A DNA stretch of 64,000 nucleotides from Pedobacter ginsengisoli (lineage in GTDB: Bacteria; Bacteroidota; Bacteroidia; Sphingobacteriales; Sphingobacteriaceae): the NCBI RefSeq assembly GCF_002736205.1, contig NZ_CP024091.1, positions 2,663,555-2,727,554 of the forward strand. The letters are read 5' to 3'. Made by a program: the position numbers and the translations under genes. Within the stretch, counting starts at the first letter, position 1, and the number at the start of each line of letters is the position of its first letter. Under the pieces are notes generated by a model, which did not search any database, was not told the DNA's origin, and saw only the letters and a program-made list of their open reading frames with translations. Below, in pieces: positions 1-8,466 of this stretch.

Positions 1-176
1 CAACTCTTATTTGTATTAAACTTATTTAAGTTTACATAGGCATTAACAGAATCATCCTTAATTCGCCTAAGTTCATTTAACAGGTCCGTTTCTTCTTTAC
101 TCAACACCTTACCCAACGACTCTTCGTATTCGAGAGATTCTATTAGCTTCTCCCAATCTGGATTTTCTGATGACAT
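1..176 (-). CDS. FecR-family anti-sigma factor, N-terminal part (cut by window edge)
   Basis: An open frame starts at an ATG at 174-176 and runs off the left edge, giving about 58 residues beginning MSSENPDWEKLIESLEYEES. It lies 78 bp downstream of an ECF sigma factor on the same strand. In Bacteroidota that position is normally held by a FecR-type anti-sigma regulator that senses the state of an outer-membrane receptor. The visible part is a charged cytoplasmic N-terminus with no membrane segment yet, as expected before the FecR transmembrane helix. The assignment rests mainly on context; another small regulator is possible. Confidence 0.5.
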   Translation of the reverse strand, partial: MSSENPDWEKLIESLEYEESLGKVLSKEETDLLNELRRIKDDSVNAYVNLNKFNTNKS

Positions 177-254
177 CTTTTTATCGTTTGTTCAATAGTA
201 TGTCGCACGATAAACAAAAAAGGGTGACAGAAAAAACAAAAAAGTATATCTTTT

Positions 255-800
255 CTATAAAAGACTCAAAAAAGCAACAAGTAAGAACAAATGAAGTTTA
301 TCTCGCAGGTACATGTATGCACGTCTAAGCTGAGTTTTAACCGTATTAATCGAAATATTTAGTTTATCAGCAATCTGGGCATAGCTCAATCGATCTACAG
401 CGTGTAATAAGAACACATTTTTACGATCAGTAGGTAAGCTATCAACTACTTCAATAATTTGAGCGTACAATTTAACACGATCAGCAATACTATCCTCTTC
501 ATCATTATCTTCTACTTGCACAGAAAGTAATTCCTTTCTTTTTTCCAATACAGCTTCCCTTCTCAGATAATCAATACAGCTATATTTTATTGCTTTATAA
601 GCATAAGCATCAAAAGAAGTTTTCAATCGTACAACTTCACGGTTATTCCATAATGTAATAAAGAAATTCTGAACAATATCTTCAGCAACATCACTATCTC
701 CAATCAAGTTCAATGCAAGCAAACAAAGACGCTTGTGGTGTAATCTAAATAATTGTTCAAAAGCAGTTAAATCAATAGGAATATTCCTTGTTGTATCCAA
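255..800 (-). CDS. ECF sigma-70 factor, FecI/RpoE-like
   Basis: A 181-residue extracytoplasmic-function sigma factor. Residues about 10-77 form region 2, including the core-binding and -10 recognition helix around DVAEDIVQNFFITLWNNR. Residues about 120-175 form region 4 with the helix-turn-helix LSYAQIADKLNISINTVKTQ. Such factors direct RNA polymerase to genes for TonB-dependent receptors or stress functions. A FecR-like gene follows on the same strand, as in Bacteroidota sigma/anti-sigma pairs. The first usable start codon is TTG (798-800). No in-frame ATG precedes region 2, so the TTG start is probably real. Which receptor it controls cannot be seen here. Confidence 0.9.
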   Translation of the reverse strand: MDTTRNIPIDLTAFEQLFRLHHKRLCLLALNLIGDSDVAEDIVQNFFITLWNNREVVRLKTSFDAYAYKAIKYSCIDYLRREAVLEKRKELLSVQVEDNDEEDSIADRVKLYAQIIEVVDSLPTDRKNVFLLHAVDRLSYAQIADKLNISINTVKTQLRRAYMYLRDKLHLFLLVAFLSLL

Positions 801-872
801 TATGCTAAGGCTAAGAATTTTAATCCCGGATGATTAAATCAATATTAAATAATTTTATCTGTATTATAAAAT

Positions 873-1424
873 CTAGAACAATTCAACCTTACATCTTTCA
901 TTTTTAAGCGTAACTAAACAGTTCTCATTATTGTAATTTTCCTTTAGGCTGGCTTCATTCCTTTTGTATTCTGTTTTAAGGTTTTTTCTATTTAAGCCCT
1001 GCGCAAATCGCCTAACATCTTCTTCACTTTTTAATATCAATCCCGGCACCTGTTTAGGTTTGTGATTATCCCCTATGGCTACCATAGTAAAATAACTGGT
1101 GTTGGTATGCTTTATAGTTTGAGTTTTCAAATTTTCTGAAACAACCTTTATTCCTATTATCATAGAGGTATTACCAACATAATTTACTGATGCCATTAAA
1201 GAAACCAGTTCCCCTACTTCAACAGGCGCTAAAAAGTCTACAACATCAATTGAAGCAGTTATACAGTATCCATCAGAATGTTTTGCTGCGCATACATACG
1301 CAACTTTATCCATTAAGCTTAGAATAATACCTCCATGTATTTTTCCTCCAAAATTAGAATAAGAAGGAATCATAAGTTCAGTAAGTGTGGTCTGAGAGTA
1401 TTCTACAGGTTTAAAATCTTGCAT
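873..1424 (-). CDS. Acyl-CoA thioesterase, hotdog fold (YciA/BACH-like)
   Basis: The protein has a single hotdog domain: a GGKIHGGIILSLMDKVAYVCA helix followed by strands with VDFLAPVEVGELVSL and the HTNTSYFTMVA segment. This is the acyl-CoA thioesterase group that hydrolyses CoA thioesters in the cytoplasm. The open frame extends to 1475, but that extension runs into a terminator hairpin at 1473-1506, so a start at 1424 (MQDFKPVEYSQ) or 1442 is more likely. The C-terminus, about 40 residues beyond the domain, is charged and has no recognised fold. The substrate is not evident. The gene lies between the TonB gene and the ECF sigma gene, all on the minus strand. Confidence 0.8.
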   Translation of the reverse strand: MQDFKPVEYSQTTLTELMIPSYSNFGGKIHGGIILSLMDKVAYVCAAKHSDGYCITASIDVVDFLAPVEVGELVSLMASVNYVGNTSMIIGIKVVSENLKTQTIKHTNTSYFTMVAIGDNHKPKQVPGLILKSEEDVRRFAQGLNRKNLKTEYKRNEASLKENYNNENCLVTLKNERCKVELF

Positions 1425-1472
1425 AAAGTGGTCTTTGAACATGCAATTTAGTTTTTTACCGCAAAATAGCAT

Positions 1473-1506
1473 CAAAAAAGGGGCTGTAAACTTAATTACA
1501 CCCCCT
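1473..1506 (-). terminator. Intrinsic terminator after the TonB gene
   Basis: Read on the minus strand, an 11-position stem with one C-C mismatch (1496-1506 with 1479-1489) encloses a 6-nt loop and is followed by a run of six T (1474-1479). It lies 45 bp past the stop of the TonB-like gene and before the thioesterase, separating the two transcripts. Confidence 0.7.
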
Positions 1507-1550
1507 CAACCCTATCCTTTACACCGAGAGCGCACCAAATTTCTTTGATT

Positions 1551-2405
1551 CTACCTGTTTATCATAAATGAAAGCGGCATATTATACCTAACTCTAACAT
1601 TTTGGTCATTTTGTCGGCCTGGTTTCCACTTTGGCGACTTACTTATCACCCTCACGGCTTCTTCATCACATCCATAACCTATACCTTTCAAAACTGTAAC
1701 ATTAGAAACAGAACCATCTTTCTCTATTACAAAGCTGATAAAAACTTTACCTTGGGCATCCACCTCCTGAGCTGCATTCGGATACCTTAAATTTCTTTGT
1801 ATAAATTTGGCCCAGGCTTTCATTCCTCCCTCAAACTCAGGATAGGCCTGTATATCTCCTAATTCATGAATTCCGGTATCTTCCTTCACACCATTTCCTT
1901 CTCCATTACCTATTGCTGTCCCATTACCATTACCCTCAGTAGGAACTGACCCAAGCGATGTCTCTACCCCTGACTGGGTAACAGCCCCAACCGCAGCGTG
2001 CTCTATTTGTTCTAAAGTTGGTGGATCCGTTATCACAGGTCTATCCACAACAATTGGATTAGAAATTGGCTTAACAGTTTTAATTTTTTCCTTTACAGGT
2101 TCTGTTTTTGGCATTTCCAACTTTTCCTGAGGTTTCGGTTTCTCTATAGCACGTTCAGCCATATTAATATCAATAACAACATCTGTGTTAACAGGCTCCA
2201 TCACCTCCTCTTTACCATAAAAATGTTTATAAATCATTGGACCCGCAAAAAGCAGAACAAAGAGTGGCGCGGCTATAAATAGCGCGCGGGCAGTAGTACC
2301 TGACGACTGAGACCTTAATGCATAAGCCCCATAGTTTTTGTTCCTGTTTTTAAATACAAGGTTGAGCCACTCTGCCTTGTGTAAATTGGATGAGATGTTA
2401 AACAT
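1551..2405 (-). CDS. TonB-family energy-transducing protein
   Basis: The protein has the Bacteroidota TonB layout. A short cytoplasmic N-terminus carries the NKNYGAYALR signature, followed by one membrane helix (ALFIAAPLFVLLFAG). Next comes a periplasmic Pro/Glu/Lys-rich spacer, then a glycine-rich stretch, and last a C-terminal TonB domain (FIQRNLRYPNAAQ, GKVFISFVIEKDGSV, KSPKWKPGRQ). Such proteins transmit proton-motive force from ExbBD to outer-membrane receptors. The frame is open to 2444, but the internal ATG at 2405 (MFNISSNLHKAEW) gives the normal family start. No exbBD genes lie beside it. A terminator follows at 1473-1506. Confidence 0.88.
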   Translation of the reverse strand: MFNISSNLHKAEWLNLVFKNRNKNYGAYALRSQSSGTTARALFIAAPLFVLLFAGPMIYKHFYGKEEVMEPVNTDVVIDINMAERAIEKPKPQEKLEMPKTEPVKEKIKTVKPISNPIVVDRPVITDPPTLEQIEHAAVGAVTQSGVETSLGSVPTEGNGNGTAIGNGEGNGVKEDTGIHELGDIQAYPEFEGGMKAWAKFIQRNLRYPNAAQEVDAQGKVFISFVIEKDGSVSNVTVLKGIGYGCDEEAVRVISKSPKWKPGRQNDQNVRVRYNMPLSFMINR

Positions 2406-2853
2406 AATTTTAAGTATTAGTTTTAAACAAGATGCAAAAGGCACATATATTCCATAATACTTTAAAAAAAACTTAAATCACACTACTTTTCCATTAAAAC
2501 AGCGAAAAATGCTTTCTCTGATAAAAATTTAAAAAAACTAACGTTTTACAGATTTTCATTGCTTTTACATTAAAAAGCAATGAAATATTTATTAAAAAGA
2601 CCTAAAAAAAGAAAAAAATACTTCAAAAAATATAAAAACAATCGAACAAACAGTATATTTACCCTTCAAGAGGCCAACTTAACCTTCCAACAAACCAAGC
2701 ACCTCTTTAACTTATTTTTCGTATCAAAAACTGATTTTCATCAAAAAAGCCGAATTTTTGTGTCAAATTTTGCTAACATTTGTATTTTTACAAACAATTT
2801 GATAGAAAATATTAATTAATAATCCTATTTTTGGTAAAATTTTAAACAAATAA
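2406..2853. other. 448-bp intergenic region with a glnN promoter candidate
   Basis: This very AT-rich gap separates the divergent TonB and glutamine synthetase genes. A 79-codon plus-strand frame (2580-2819) is lysine/asparagine-rich low-complexity translation and is not taken as a gene. The right end carries a promoter candidate for glnN. No RNA gene or repeat was recognised. Confidence 0.5.
2826..2833 (+). promoter_or_regulatory. -7 promoter box of glnN
   Basis: TATTTTTG matches the Bacteroidota -7 consensus TAnnTTTG and ends 20 nt before the glnN ATG. A TTTG at 2798-2801 could be the -33 box, but the 24-nt spacing is longer than usual. Such boxes occur by chance in AT-rich DNA. Confidence 0.4.
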
Positions 2854-5040
2854 ATGAAAAGCCTAAGAACAATTGCATTAAAAGAAGCGCAGACAAGAGT
2901 TTCAACAGAGGTAAAGTCACCTTCGACTAAAATTTCTGATTTTTATGGCGTTAATGTTTTTGACAAGAGAAAAATGAAAGATTTCTTGTCAAAAGAGGTC
3001 TATGAGAAACTTGTTTCATCCATCGAACATGGTGAATTAATTAATCACGAAGACGCGAACCACATTGCTACAGCTATGAAAATCTGGGCAATGGCAAAAG
3101 GTGCTACTCACTACACCCACTGGTTCCAACCTTTAACTGGTACTACAGCTGAAAAACATGATTCATTTTTTGAGCCAAGTGGTGACGGAGCAATTGAAAA
3201 ATTTGCTGGAAGTGCATTAGTTCAACAAGAACCAGATGCATCAAGCTTCCCAAATGGCGGTATCCGTAATACTTTCGAAGCACGTGGATATACTGCATGG
3301 GATCCTTCTTCTCCGGCTTTCATTATGGAAAGCAAAGCTGGTAAAACACTTTGTATTCCAACTGTATTTGTTTCTTATACTGGCGAAGCATTAGATTATA
3401 AAGCACCTTTATTAAAAGCACTTGCTGCTATGGATAAGGCTGCTGTTGATGTTTGTCAATATTTCGATAAAAGCATCACTAAAGTAAATGCATCTTTAGG
3501 TATTGAACAAGAATATTTCCTTGTTGACCTTGCATTATATAATGCTCGTCCGGATTTAGCATTAACTGGCCGTGCCTTATTTGGTCACATGTCAGCAAAA
3601 GGACAACAATTAGAAGATCACTATTTCGGATCTATTCCTGAGCGTGTATTCACTTACATGGTTGATTTCGAAAATGAAGCTTTAAAATTAGGCATTCCTT
3701 TGAAAACCCGTCATAATGAGGTTGCTCCATCTCAATTCGAGTGTGCTCCTATTTATGAAGAAATCAACCTTGCAATTGATCATAACCAATTGTTAATGGA
3801 CTTAATGGAAAAAGTAGCTTTAAGACATAACTTTAAAGTTCTTTTACATGAAAAACCATATGCTGGTATCAATGGATCAGGTAAACACAACAACTGGTCA
3901 TTAATTACTGACACTGGCAAAAACTTATTATCTCCAGGAAAAACTCCAAAAAACAACTTAATGTTCTTAACATTCTTTGTTAATACCATTAAAGCTGTTC
4001 ATGAGCATGCAGATTTATTAAGAGCAAGTATTGCTTCAGTAAGTAACGATCACCGTTTAGGTGCTAACGAAGCTCCTCCTGCTATCATCTCTATCTTCCT
4101 TGGTTCTCAATTAGCTGAAGTATTAGACGAGATCGAATCATCAAGAAGCATCATTAAAAAAGTTAAAAATGAAGATTCTTTATGGTTAGGTATCCCTAAG
4201 ATTCCTCAGATCTTATTAGATAACACCGACCGTAACCGTACTTCTCCTTTTGCTTTTACAGGTAATAAATTTGAGTTAAGAGCTGTTGGTTCATCTGCTA
4301 ACTCTTCTGCTCCCATGACTGTTTTAAATACAATCGTAGCCGATCAATTAGCTAAATTCAAAGTTGAAGTTGATAAACTGATCAAAAAAGGAGAGAAAAA
4401 AGATGTTGCATTATTAACTATCCTTAAAAAATACATCAAAGAATCAAAAGATATCCGTTTTGAAGGAAATGGTTACAGCGATGAGTGGGCTGAAGAAGCT
4501 GCTAAACGCGGTTTATCAAACATCAAAACTACTCCGGTTGCTTTAGATGCTTATGTAAGTGAAAAATCTACTGAATTATTTACTAAAAACAACATCTTTA
4601 GCGAGCGTGAATTACATGCACGTCACGAGATCTTGTTAGAAAGCTATTACAAAAAACTTCAAATCGAAGCAAGGGTAATGGGCGAAGTAACAAACAGCAT
4701 GATTATTCCTGCTACTATTGCTTACCAGAATTCACTAATTGAAAATGCTAAAGGATTAAAAGAACTTGGCTTATCTGGCGATGCATTAGCAACTCCACTT
4801 GCAATTATCAACAAAGTATCTGAGCACTTAAATATCGTTAAAACCAGCATCGACGCAATGCTTGAGCAACGTAAAAAAGTAAATGCAATTGAAGATTCAC
4901 GTGAAAAAGCAATCAGCTACGATGAGAAAGTGAAATCTTACTTCGATACTATCCGTTACCATACAGATAAATTAGAACAAATTGTAGATGACAGCGTATG
5001 GCCTCTACCTAAGTTCAGGGAATTATTGTTTATAAAATAA
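2854..5040 (+). CDS. glnN: Glutamine synthetase type III
   Basis: At 728 residues this matches the large GSIII class typical of Bacteroidota. It makes glutamine from glutamate, ammonia and ATP in the cytoplasm. Seen motifs include the GSIII N-terminal block (YGVNVFDKRKMKDFL), the catalytic-domain segments GIEQEYFLVD and RHNEVAPSQFE, the NDHRLGANEAPPAI stretch, and FTGNKFELRAVGSSAN. The C-terminal extension is helical, with an EQRKKVNAIED segment. The ATG at 2854 follows an A-rich leader and a TAnnTTTG box. An intrinsic terminator follows, so it is probably monocistronic. A second nitrogen-assimilation gene, gdhA, is at the right end of the window. Confidence 0.97.
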   Translation: MKSLRTIALKEAQTRVSTEVKSPSTKISDFYGVNVFDKRKMKDFLSKEVYEKLVSSIEHGELINHEDANHIATAMKIWAMAKGATHYTHWFQPLTGTTAEKHDSFFEPSGDGAIEKFAGSALVQQEPDASSFPNGGIRNTFEARGYTAWDPSSPAFIMESKAGKTLCIPTVFVSYTGEALDYKAPLLKALAAMDKAAVDVCQYFDKSITKVNASLGIEQEYFLVDLALYNARPDLALTGRALFGHMSAKGQQLEDHYFGSIPERVFTYMVDFENEALKLGIPLKTRHNEVAPSQFECAPIYEEINLAIDHNQLLMDLMEKVALRHNFKVLLHEKPYAGINGSGKHNNWSLITDTGKNLLSPGKTPKNNLMFLTFFVNTIKAVHEHADLLRASIASVSNDHRLGANEAPPAIISIFLGSQLAEVLDEIESSRSIIKKVKNEDSLWLGIPKIPQILLDNTDRNRTSPFAFTGNKFELRAVGSSANSSAPMTVLNTIVADQLAKFKVEVDKLIKKGEKKDVALLTILKKYIKESKDIRFEGNGYSDEWAEEAAKRGLSNIKTTPVALDAYVSEKSTELFTKNNIFSERELHARHEILLESYYKKLQIEARVMGEVTNSMIIPATIAYQNSLIENAKGLKELGLSGDALATPLAIINKVSEHLNIVKTSIDAMLEQRKKVNAIEDSREKAISYDEKVKSYFDTIRYHTDKLEQIVDDSVWPLPKFRELLFIK

Positions 5041-5075
5041 ACCAACCCCCTAATAACCAACTATTTTTTAGTTTT

Positions 5076-5111
5076 ATAACCTCTGCTTTAATTAGTAGGG
5101 GTTATTTTTTT
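5076..5111 (+). terminator. Intrinsic terminator of glnN
   Basis: An 11-bp stem with two G-T wobbles (5076-5086 with 5095-5105) and an 8-nt loop is followed by a run of T to 5111. It starts 36 bp after the glnN stop. Confidence 0.75.
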
Positions 5112-5165
5112 ATCAGTTAGTGTGTTTTTTTTCTACATTAACGTTTTAACATTAAGGGGTTTCCC

Positions 5166-5173
5166 TATCTTTG
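5166..5173 (+). promoter_or_regulatory. -7 promoter box abutting the purM start
   Basis: TATCTTTG is an exact TAnnTTTG match and ends only 7 nt before the ATG at 5181. With transcription starting about 4-5 nt after the box, the mRNA would have almost no leader. No clear TTG is present at -33. Confidence 0.5.
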
Positions 5174-5180
5174 CAATAAC

Positions 5181-6362
5181 ATGAGTGATAACAGGTACAA
5201 CCAACGTGGCGTTTCTGCCTCGAAAGAAGATGTGCACCAAGCCATCAAAAACATAGATAAAGGTATTTTTCCGCAGGCTTTCTGCAAAATCATCCCTGAT
5301 ATTTTAGGTAATGATGAGGCCTTTTGCAATATAATGCATGCGGATGGTGCAGGCACAAAGTCTTCATTAGCTTATGTTTACTGGAAAGAAACCGGTGATA
5401 TTTCTGTTTGGAAAGGAATTGCACAGGATGCCATCATTATGAATATTGATGATCTGATCTGTGTAGGAGCTACCGATAATATTTTATTATCATCAACAAT
5501 TGGCCGTAACAAAAACCTCATTCCTGGAGAAGTAATTGCTGCCATCATTAATGGCACTGAAGAGATTTTAGCTGAGCTTAGATCTCAGGGCATCTCTATT
5601 TACTCAACCGGGGGTGAAACTGCAGATGTTGGCGACCTGGTACGTACAATTATTGTCGATTCAACCGTAACATGCCGTATTGAGCGCGAAAAGATTATCA
5701 GCAATGATAAAATACAGGCAGGTGATGTAATTGTAGGTCTATCATCTTATGGGCAAGCCAGCTACGAAACTGAATATAATGGAGGTATGGGATCAAATGG
5801 ACTTACTTCAGCCCGTCATGACGTATTTGATAAATCTGTAGCTACTAACTATCCTGAAAGTTTTGACCCTGCAGTTCCTTTTGACCTGGTATTCTCTGGT
5901 GGGAAGAAACTAACTGATCCGGTTAAAATTGATGAACAAACAGAAGTAACAGCAGGTAAATTAGTATTATCACCTACGCGTACTTATGCTCCTGTAATTA
6001 AAAAGGTATTAGAAGGACACAGGTCTCAAATTCATGGCATTGTTCATTGCAGTGGTGGTGCACAAACCAAAGTACTTCACTTTGTAAACAATAATGTTCA
6101 TATCATTAAAGATAACTTATTTCCAATTCCTCCCCTGTTCCGTTTAATACAGGAACAATCAGGCACAGATTGGAAAGAAATGTATAAAGTATTTAATATG
6201 GGTCACCGTATGGAATTGTATGTTCCAGCCGAAATAGCTGAAGGTATCATTGCCATTTCTAAAAGCTTTAATATTGATGCCCAGATTATTGGTCGCGTTG
6301 AGGGTTCAACCCAAAAACAAGTAACAATTGTTTCAGAAAACGGCGAGTTTGTTTATAACTAA
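5181..6362 (+). CDS. purM: Phosphoribosylformylglycinamidine cyclo-ligase (AIR synthetase)
   Basis: The 393-residue protein belongs to the PurM/AIR synthase superfamily. PurM closes the imidazole ring to make AIR in purine synthesis, using ATP. The N-terminal half shows the HADGAGTKSSLAYVYWKETG nucleotide/substrate loop and an AIIMNIDDLICVGATDNILLSS segment. The middle has the YSTGGETADVGDLV loop. The C-terminal half carries HCSGGAQTKVLHF and the GHRMELYVP end. It is longer than E. coli PurM (about 345), as in the Bacteroidota form. It stands alone, with a terminator on each side. Confidence 0.9.
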   Translation: MSDNRYNQRGVSASKEDVHQAIKNIDKGIFPQAFCKIIPDILGNDEAFCNIMHADGAGTKSSLAYVYWKETGDISVWKGIAQDAIIMNIDDLICVGATDNILLSSTIGRNKNLIPGEVIAAIINGTEEILAELRSQGISIYSTGGETADVGDLVRTIIVDSTVTCRIEREKIISNDKIQAGDVIVGLSSYGQASYETEYNGGMGSNGLTSARHDVFDKSVATNYPESFDPAVPFDLVFSGGKKLTDPVKIDEQTEVTAGKLVLSPTRTYAPVIKKVLEGHRSQIHGIVHCSGGAQTKVLHFVNNNVHIIKDNLFPIPPLFRLIQEQSGTDWKEMYKVFNMGHRMELYVPAEIAEGIIAISKSFNIDAQIIGRVEGSTQKQVTIVSENGEFVYN

Positions 6363-6380
6363 CATATAAAAACACTCTTT

Positions 6381-6440
6381 CAACAAAAAAGCTGGAATAA
6401 ATTATACATGCGAGTATAGTTTATTCCAGCTTTTTTGTTG
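6381..6440. terminator. Bidirectional terminator, 21-bp perfect stem
   Basis: A perfect 21-bp inverted repeat (6381-6401 with 6420-6440) with an 18-nt loop contains a run of A on one arm and T on the other. It can therefore terminate purM on the plus strand and the SGNH gene on the minus strand. It lies exactly between the two convergent stops. Confidence 0.9.
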
Positions 6441-6451
6441 ATTACTTACTC

Positions 6452-7147
6452 CTATTTCTTTTGCTTTAGCGCTTTTGCTATAGCCTGATCCACAAGGGGC
6501 TCCATAATAGCATAACCCGCTTTATTAGGATGAATACCATCTTCTGCCAGACTTTTCGGTAAGCCATTTCTTTCATCTTTCATAGCTGAGAAATAATCTA
6601 CATAAATAAGTTTATTTTCTTCAGCATAAGATTTAATCCACTTGTTTAGCTCAATTACTTTATCAGCAGGCTCCACTCCTGGTTTCCATGGAAATGCAAA
6701 AGCAGGTAAAACAGATGAAAGAACTACCTTAATTTTATTTGCCCGAGCAATCTCAGTCATTGCCATGATGTTATCTTCAATCATCTCCAGGGTCGATGGA
6801 CCAGTATTACCAGCAATGTCATTGATTCCGCAGAGCATTACCACTACTTTAGGTTTTAATGCTACTACGTCCTGATGAAACCTGATAAGCATTTGCGGAG
6901 TAGTCTGCCCACTAATCCCACGACAAACGTAGGGCTTACTGCTAAAAAACTCAGGGTGATTATTCTTCCATCCTTCAGTAATCGAGTTACCCATAAAAAC
7001 AACCCTGTTTTCATTACCTGAAGGTGCACTAAGCTTTGAATTCTCTTCCTGATATCTTTTTAGATTCGCCCAATCCTGCGCCTGAGCAAATTGAACCGAA
7101 AGTAAAATAGCCGGAACAATCAGCCATCTTTTTGAAATTATTTTCAT
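6452..7147 (-). CDS. Secreted SGNH/GDSL hydrolase (acetylesterase-like)
   Basis: A signal peptide (MKIISKRWLIVPAILLSVQFAQAQ) precedes an SGNH fold. Block I is GNSITEGW with the nucleophile Ser, block II has the Gly in GISGQTTPQ, block III is GINDIAGN with the Asn, and block V is DGIHPN with the catalytic His. Such enzymes remove acetyl or other acyl groups, often from glycans. It is the last gene of an operon after the GH92 mannosidase and the sugar transporter (17-bp gap), so a role in deacylating a mannose-containing glycan is a fair inference. The ATG at 7147 gives the signal peptide; the frame opens 9 bp earlier. Confidence 0.88.
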   Translation of the reverse strand: MKIISKRWLIVPAILLSVQFAQAQDWANLKRYQEENSKLSAPSGNENRVVFMGNSITEGWKNNHPEFFSSKPYVCRGISGQTTPQMLIRFHQDVVALKPKVVVMLCGINDIAGNTGPSTLEMIEDNIMAMTEIARANKIKVVLSSVLPAFAFPWKPGVEPADKVIELNKWIKSYAEENKLIYVDYFSAMKDERNGLPKSLAEDGIHPNKAGYAIMEPLVDQAIAKALKQKK

Positions 7148-7173
7148 ACTATTCATTTGGTTAAAGTTATTTT

Positions 7174-8418
7174 CTAGTGTTTTACCTTATAGAACTTATA
7201 AGCAAACATAAAGATCACAATATAGCAGATTATTGGCGCATAATAAGCATTTGCAACTCCTGCTCTGTCAGCAACTGCCCCCATTATAAAAGGGAAAAAT
7301 GCACCACCAACAACCCCCATTGAAATAAATGAAGAAGCCTGCTGCGTATGCGAGCCCAAATTTTTAAGTCCAAGACTAAAAATAGTTGGGAACATAATAC
7401 TAAAGAAAAAGTTTATCATAAGCAAGGCACCAAACGAAACCATACCAAGCCCCTGGGCAACAATAATACACATAACAATATTACCTACTGCAAATGCAGC
7501 CAACAACTTGTTCGGCGCTATAAACCGCATTAAGAAAGTTCCAAGAATACGTCCAACAAGCATCATACCCATAAAAAAGGCACCCATAATGTACGATGCT
7601 TTAGAAGCACTAAAACCGGCTATTTCATGAGTATAGTTTATAAAGAATGCCCATGTACCCGCCTGTGCAGCTACATTAAAAAATTGAGCAGCAACTGCCC
7701 ACACAAAATGCTTGTGCGCAAACAATTTTTTACCTGGTTCAAAATCAACATTTACAGCATCGGCATCTGCCGAAGAAGTTACATGCGGATCCACTAAAGC
7801 AGGAACTTTAACAAAAGAGAAAGATATCGCAACAAGCAAAATAACAGTTCCTATTACAGCATATAATAACTTAACCGAGGTAAGATCTGTACTTCCTTCA
7901 ACATTATTTGAAAGCAGAAAAAACCCTCCCATAACAGGACCAATCATGGTACCCACCGCATTAAAGGTCTGCGCGAAATTGATACGAAGATCACTCGTAC
8001 GCTGATCTCCCAGCGAGGCAACAAATGGGTGGGCAACCGTTTCTAAGGTTGATAAACCGCATCCAACAATAAATAATGCAATTCCAAAAAAGGCAAACGA
8101 TGATATATTAGCAGCCGGAATAAACAAAAAAGCACCCGCAGCAAAAAGAGATAACCCTAAAAGCACCCCATTTTTATACCCAAAACGCTTCATAAATAAT
8201 CCCGCCGGTATCCCCATCACCGCATATGCTCCAAAAACTGCAAATTGCACAAACGCCGATTGAAACTTCGACAGACTCATAGTTTGCTGAAAATGTTTAT
8301 TCAGCACATCGGCCATTGTAATTGCAATTCCCCAGAACATAAAAAGGGAGGTTACAAATATCATGGTTACCACAAATTTCTTCTCAGTAAGTGGCACTTT
8401 AACTTTTAAATCGCTCAT
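7174..8418 (-). CDS. MFS sugar transporter, FHS (fucose/glucose-galactose) family
   Basis: A 414-residue, roughly 12-helix inner-membrane permease. It starts with a short cytoplasmic N-terminus and a first helix FVVTMIFVTSLFMFWGIAITMADVLNKHF, typical of the FucP/GluP sugar:H+ symporter family. An FGYKNGVLLGLSLFAAGAFLF loop and an ETVAHPFVASLG helix support this; family members often have ETxANPY at that place. It is the middle gene of an operon with GH92 upstream (48-bp gap) and SGNH downstream. Import of mannose released by the mannosidase is likely but inferred from context. Confidence 0.9.
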   Translation of the reverse strand: MSDLKVKVPLTEKKFVVTMIFVTSLFMFWGIAITMADVLNKHFQQTMSLSKFQSAFVQFAVFGAYAVMGIPAGLFMKRFGYKNGVLLGLSLFAAGAFLFIPAANISSFAFFGIALFIVGCGLSTLETVAHPFVASLGDQRTSDLRINFAQTFNAVGTMIGPVMGGFFLLSNNVEGSTDLTSVKLLYAVIGTVILLVAISFSFVKVPALVDPHVTSSADADAVNVDFEPGKKLFAHKHFVWAVAAQFFNVAAQAGTWAFFINYTHEIAGFSASKASYIMGAFFMGMMLVGRILGTFLMRFIAPNKLLAAFAVGNIVMCIIVAQGLGMVSFGALLMINFFFSIMFPTIFSLGLKNLGSHTQQASSFISMGVVGGAFFPFIMGAVADRAGVANAYYAPIICYIVIFMFAYKFYKVKH

Positions 8419-8466
8419 AATTTAGTTATAAATGGTTAATTCATTTTTGTATAGACGGTTTCTTAC

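Noticed and set aside
2580..2819. 79-codon plus-strand frame (MKYLLKRPKKRKKYFKK...)
   Set aside because: Low-complexity Lys/Asn/Phe translation of AT-rich spacer; no family resemblance and it overlaps the glnN promoter region.
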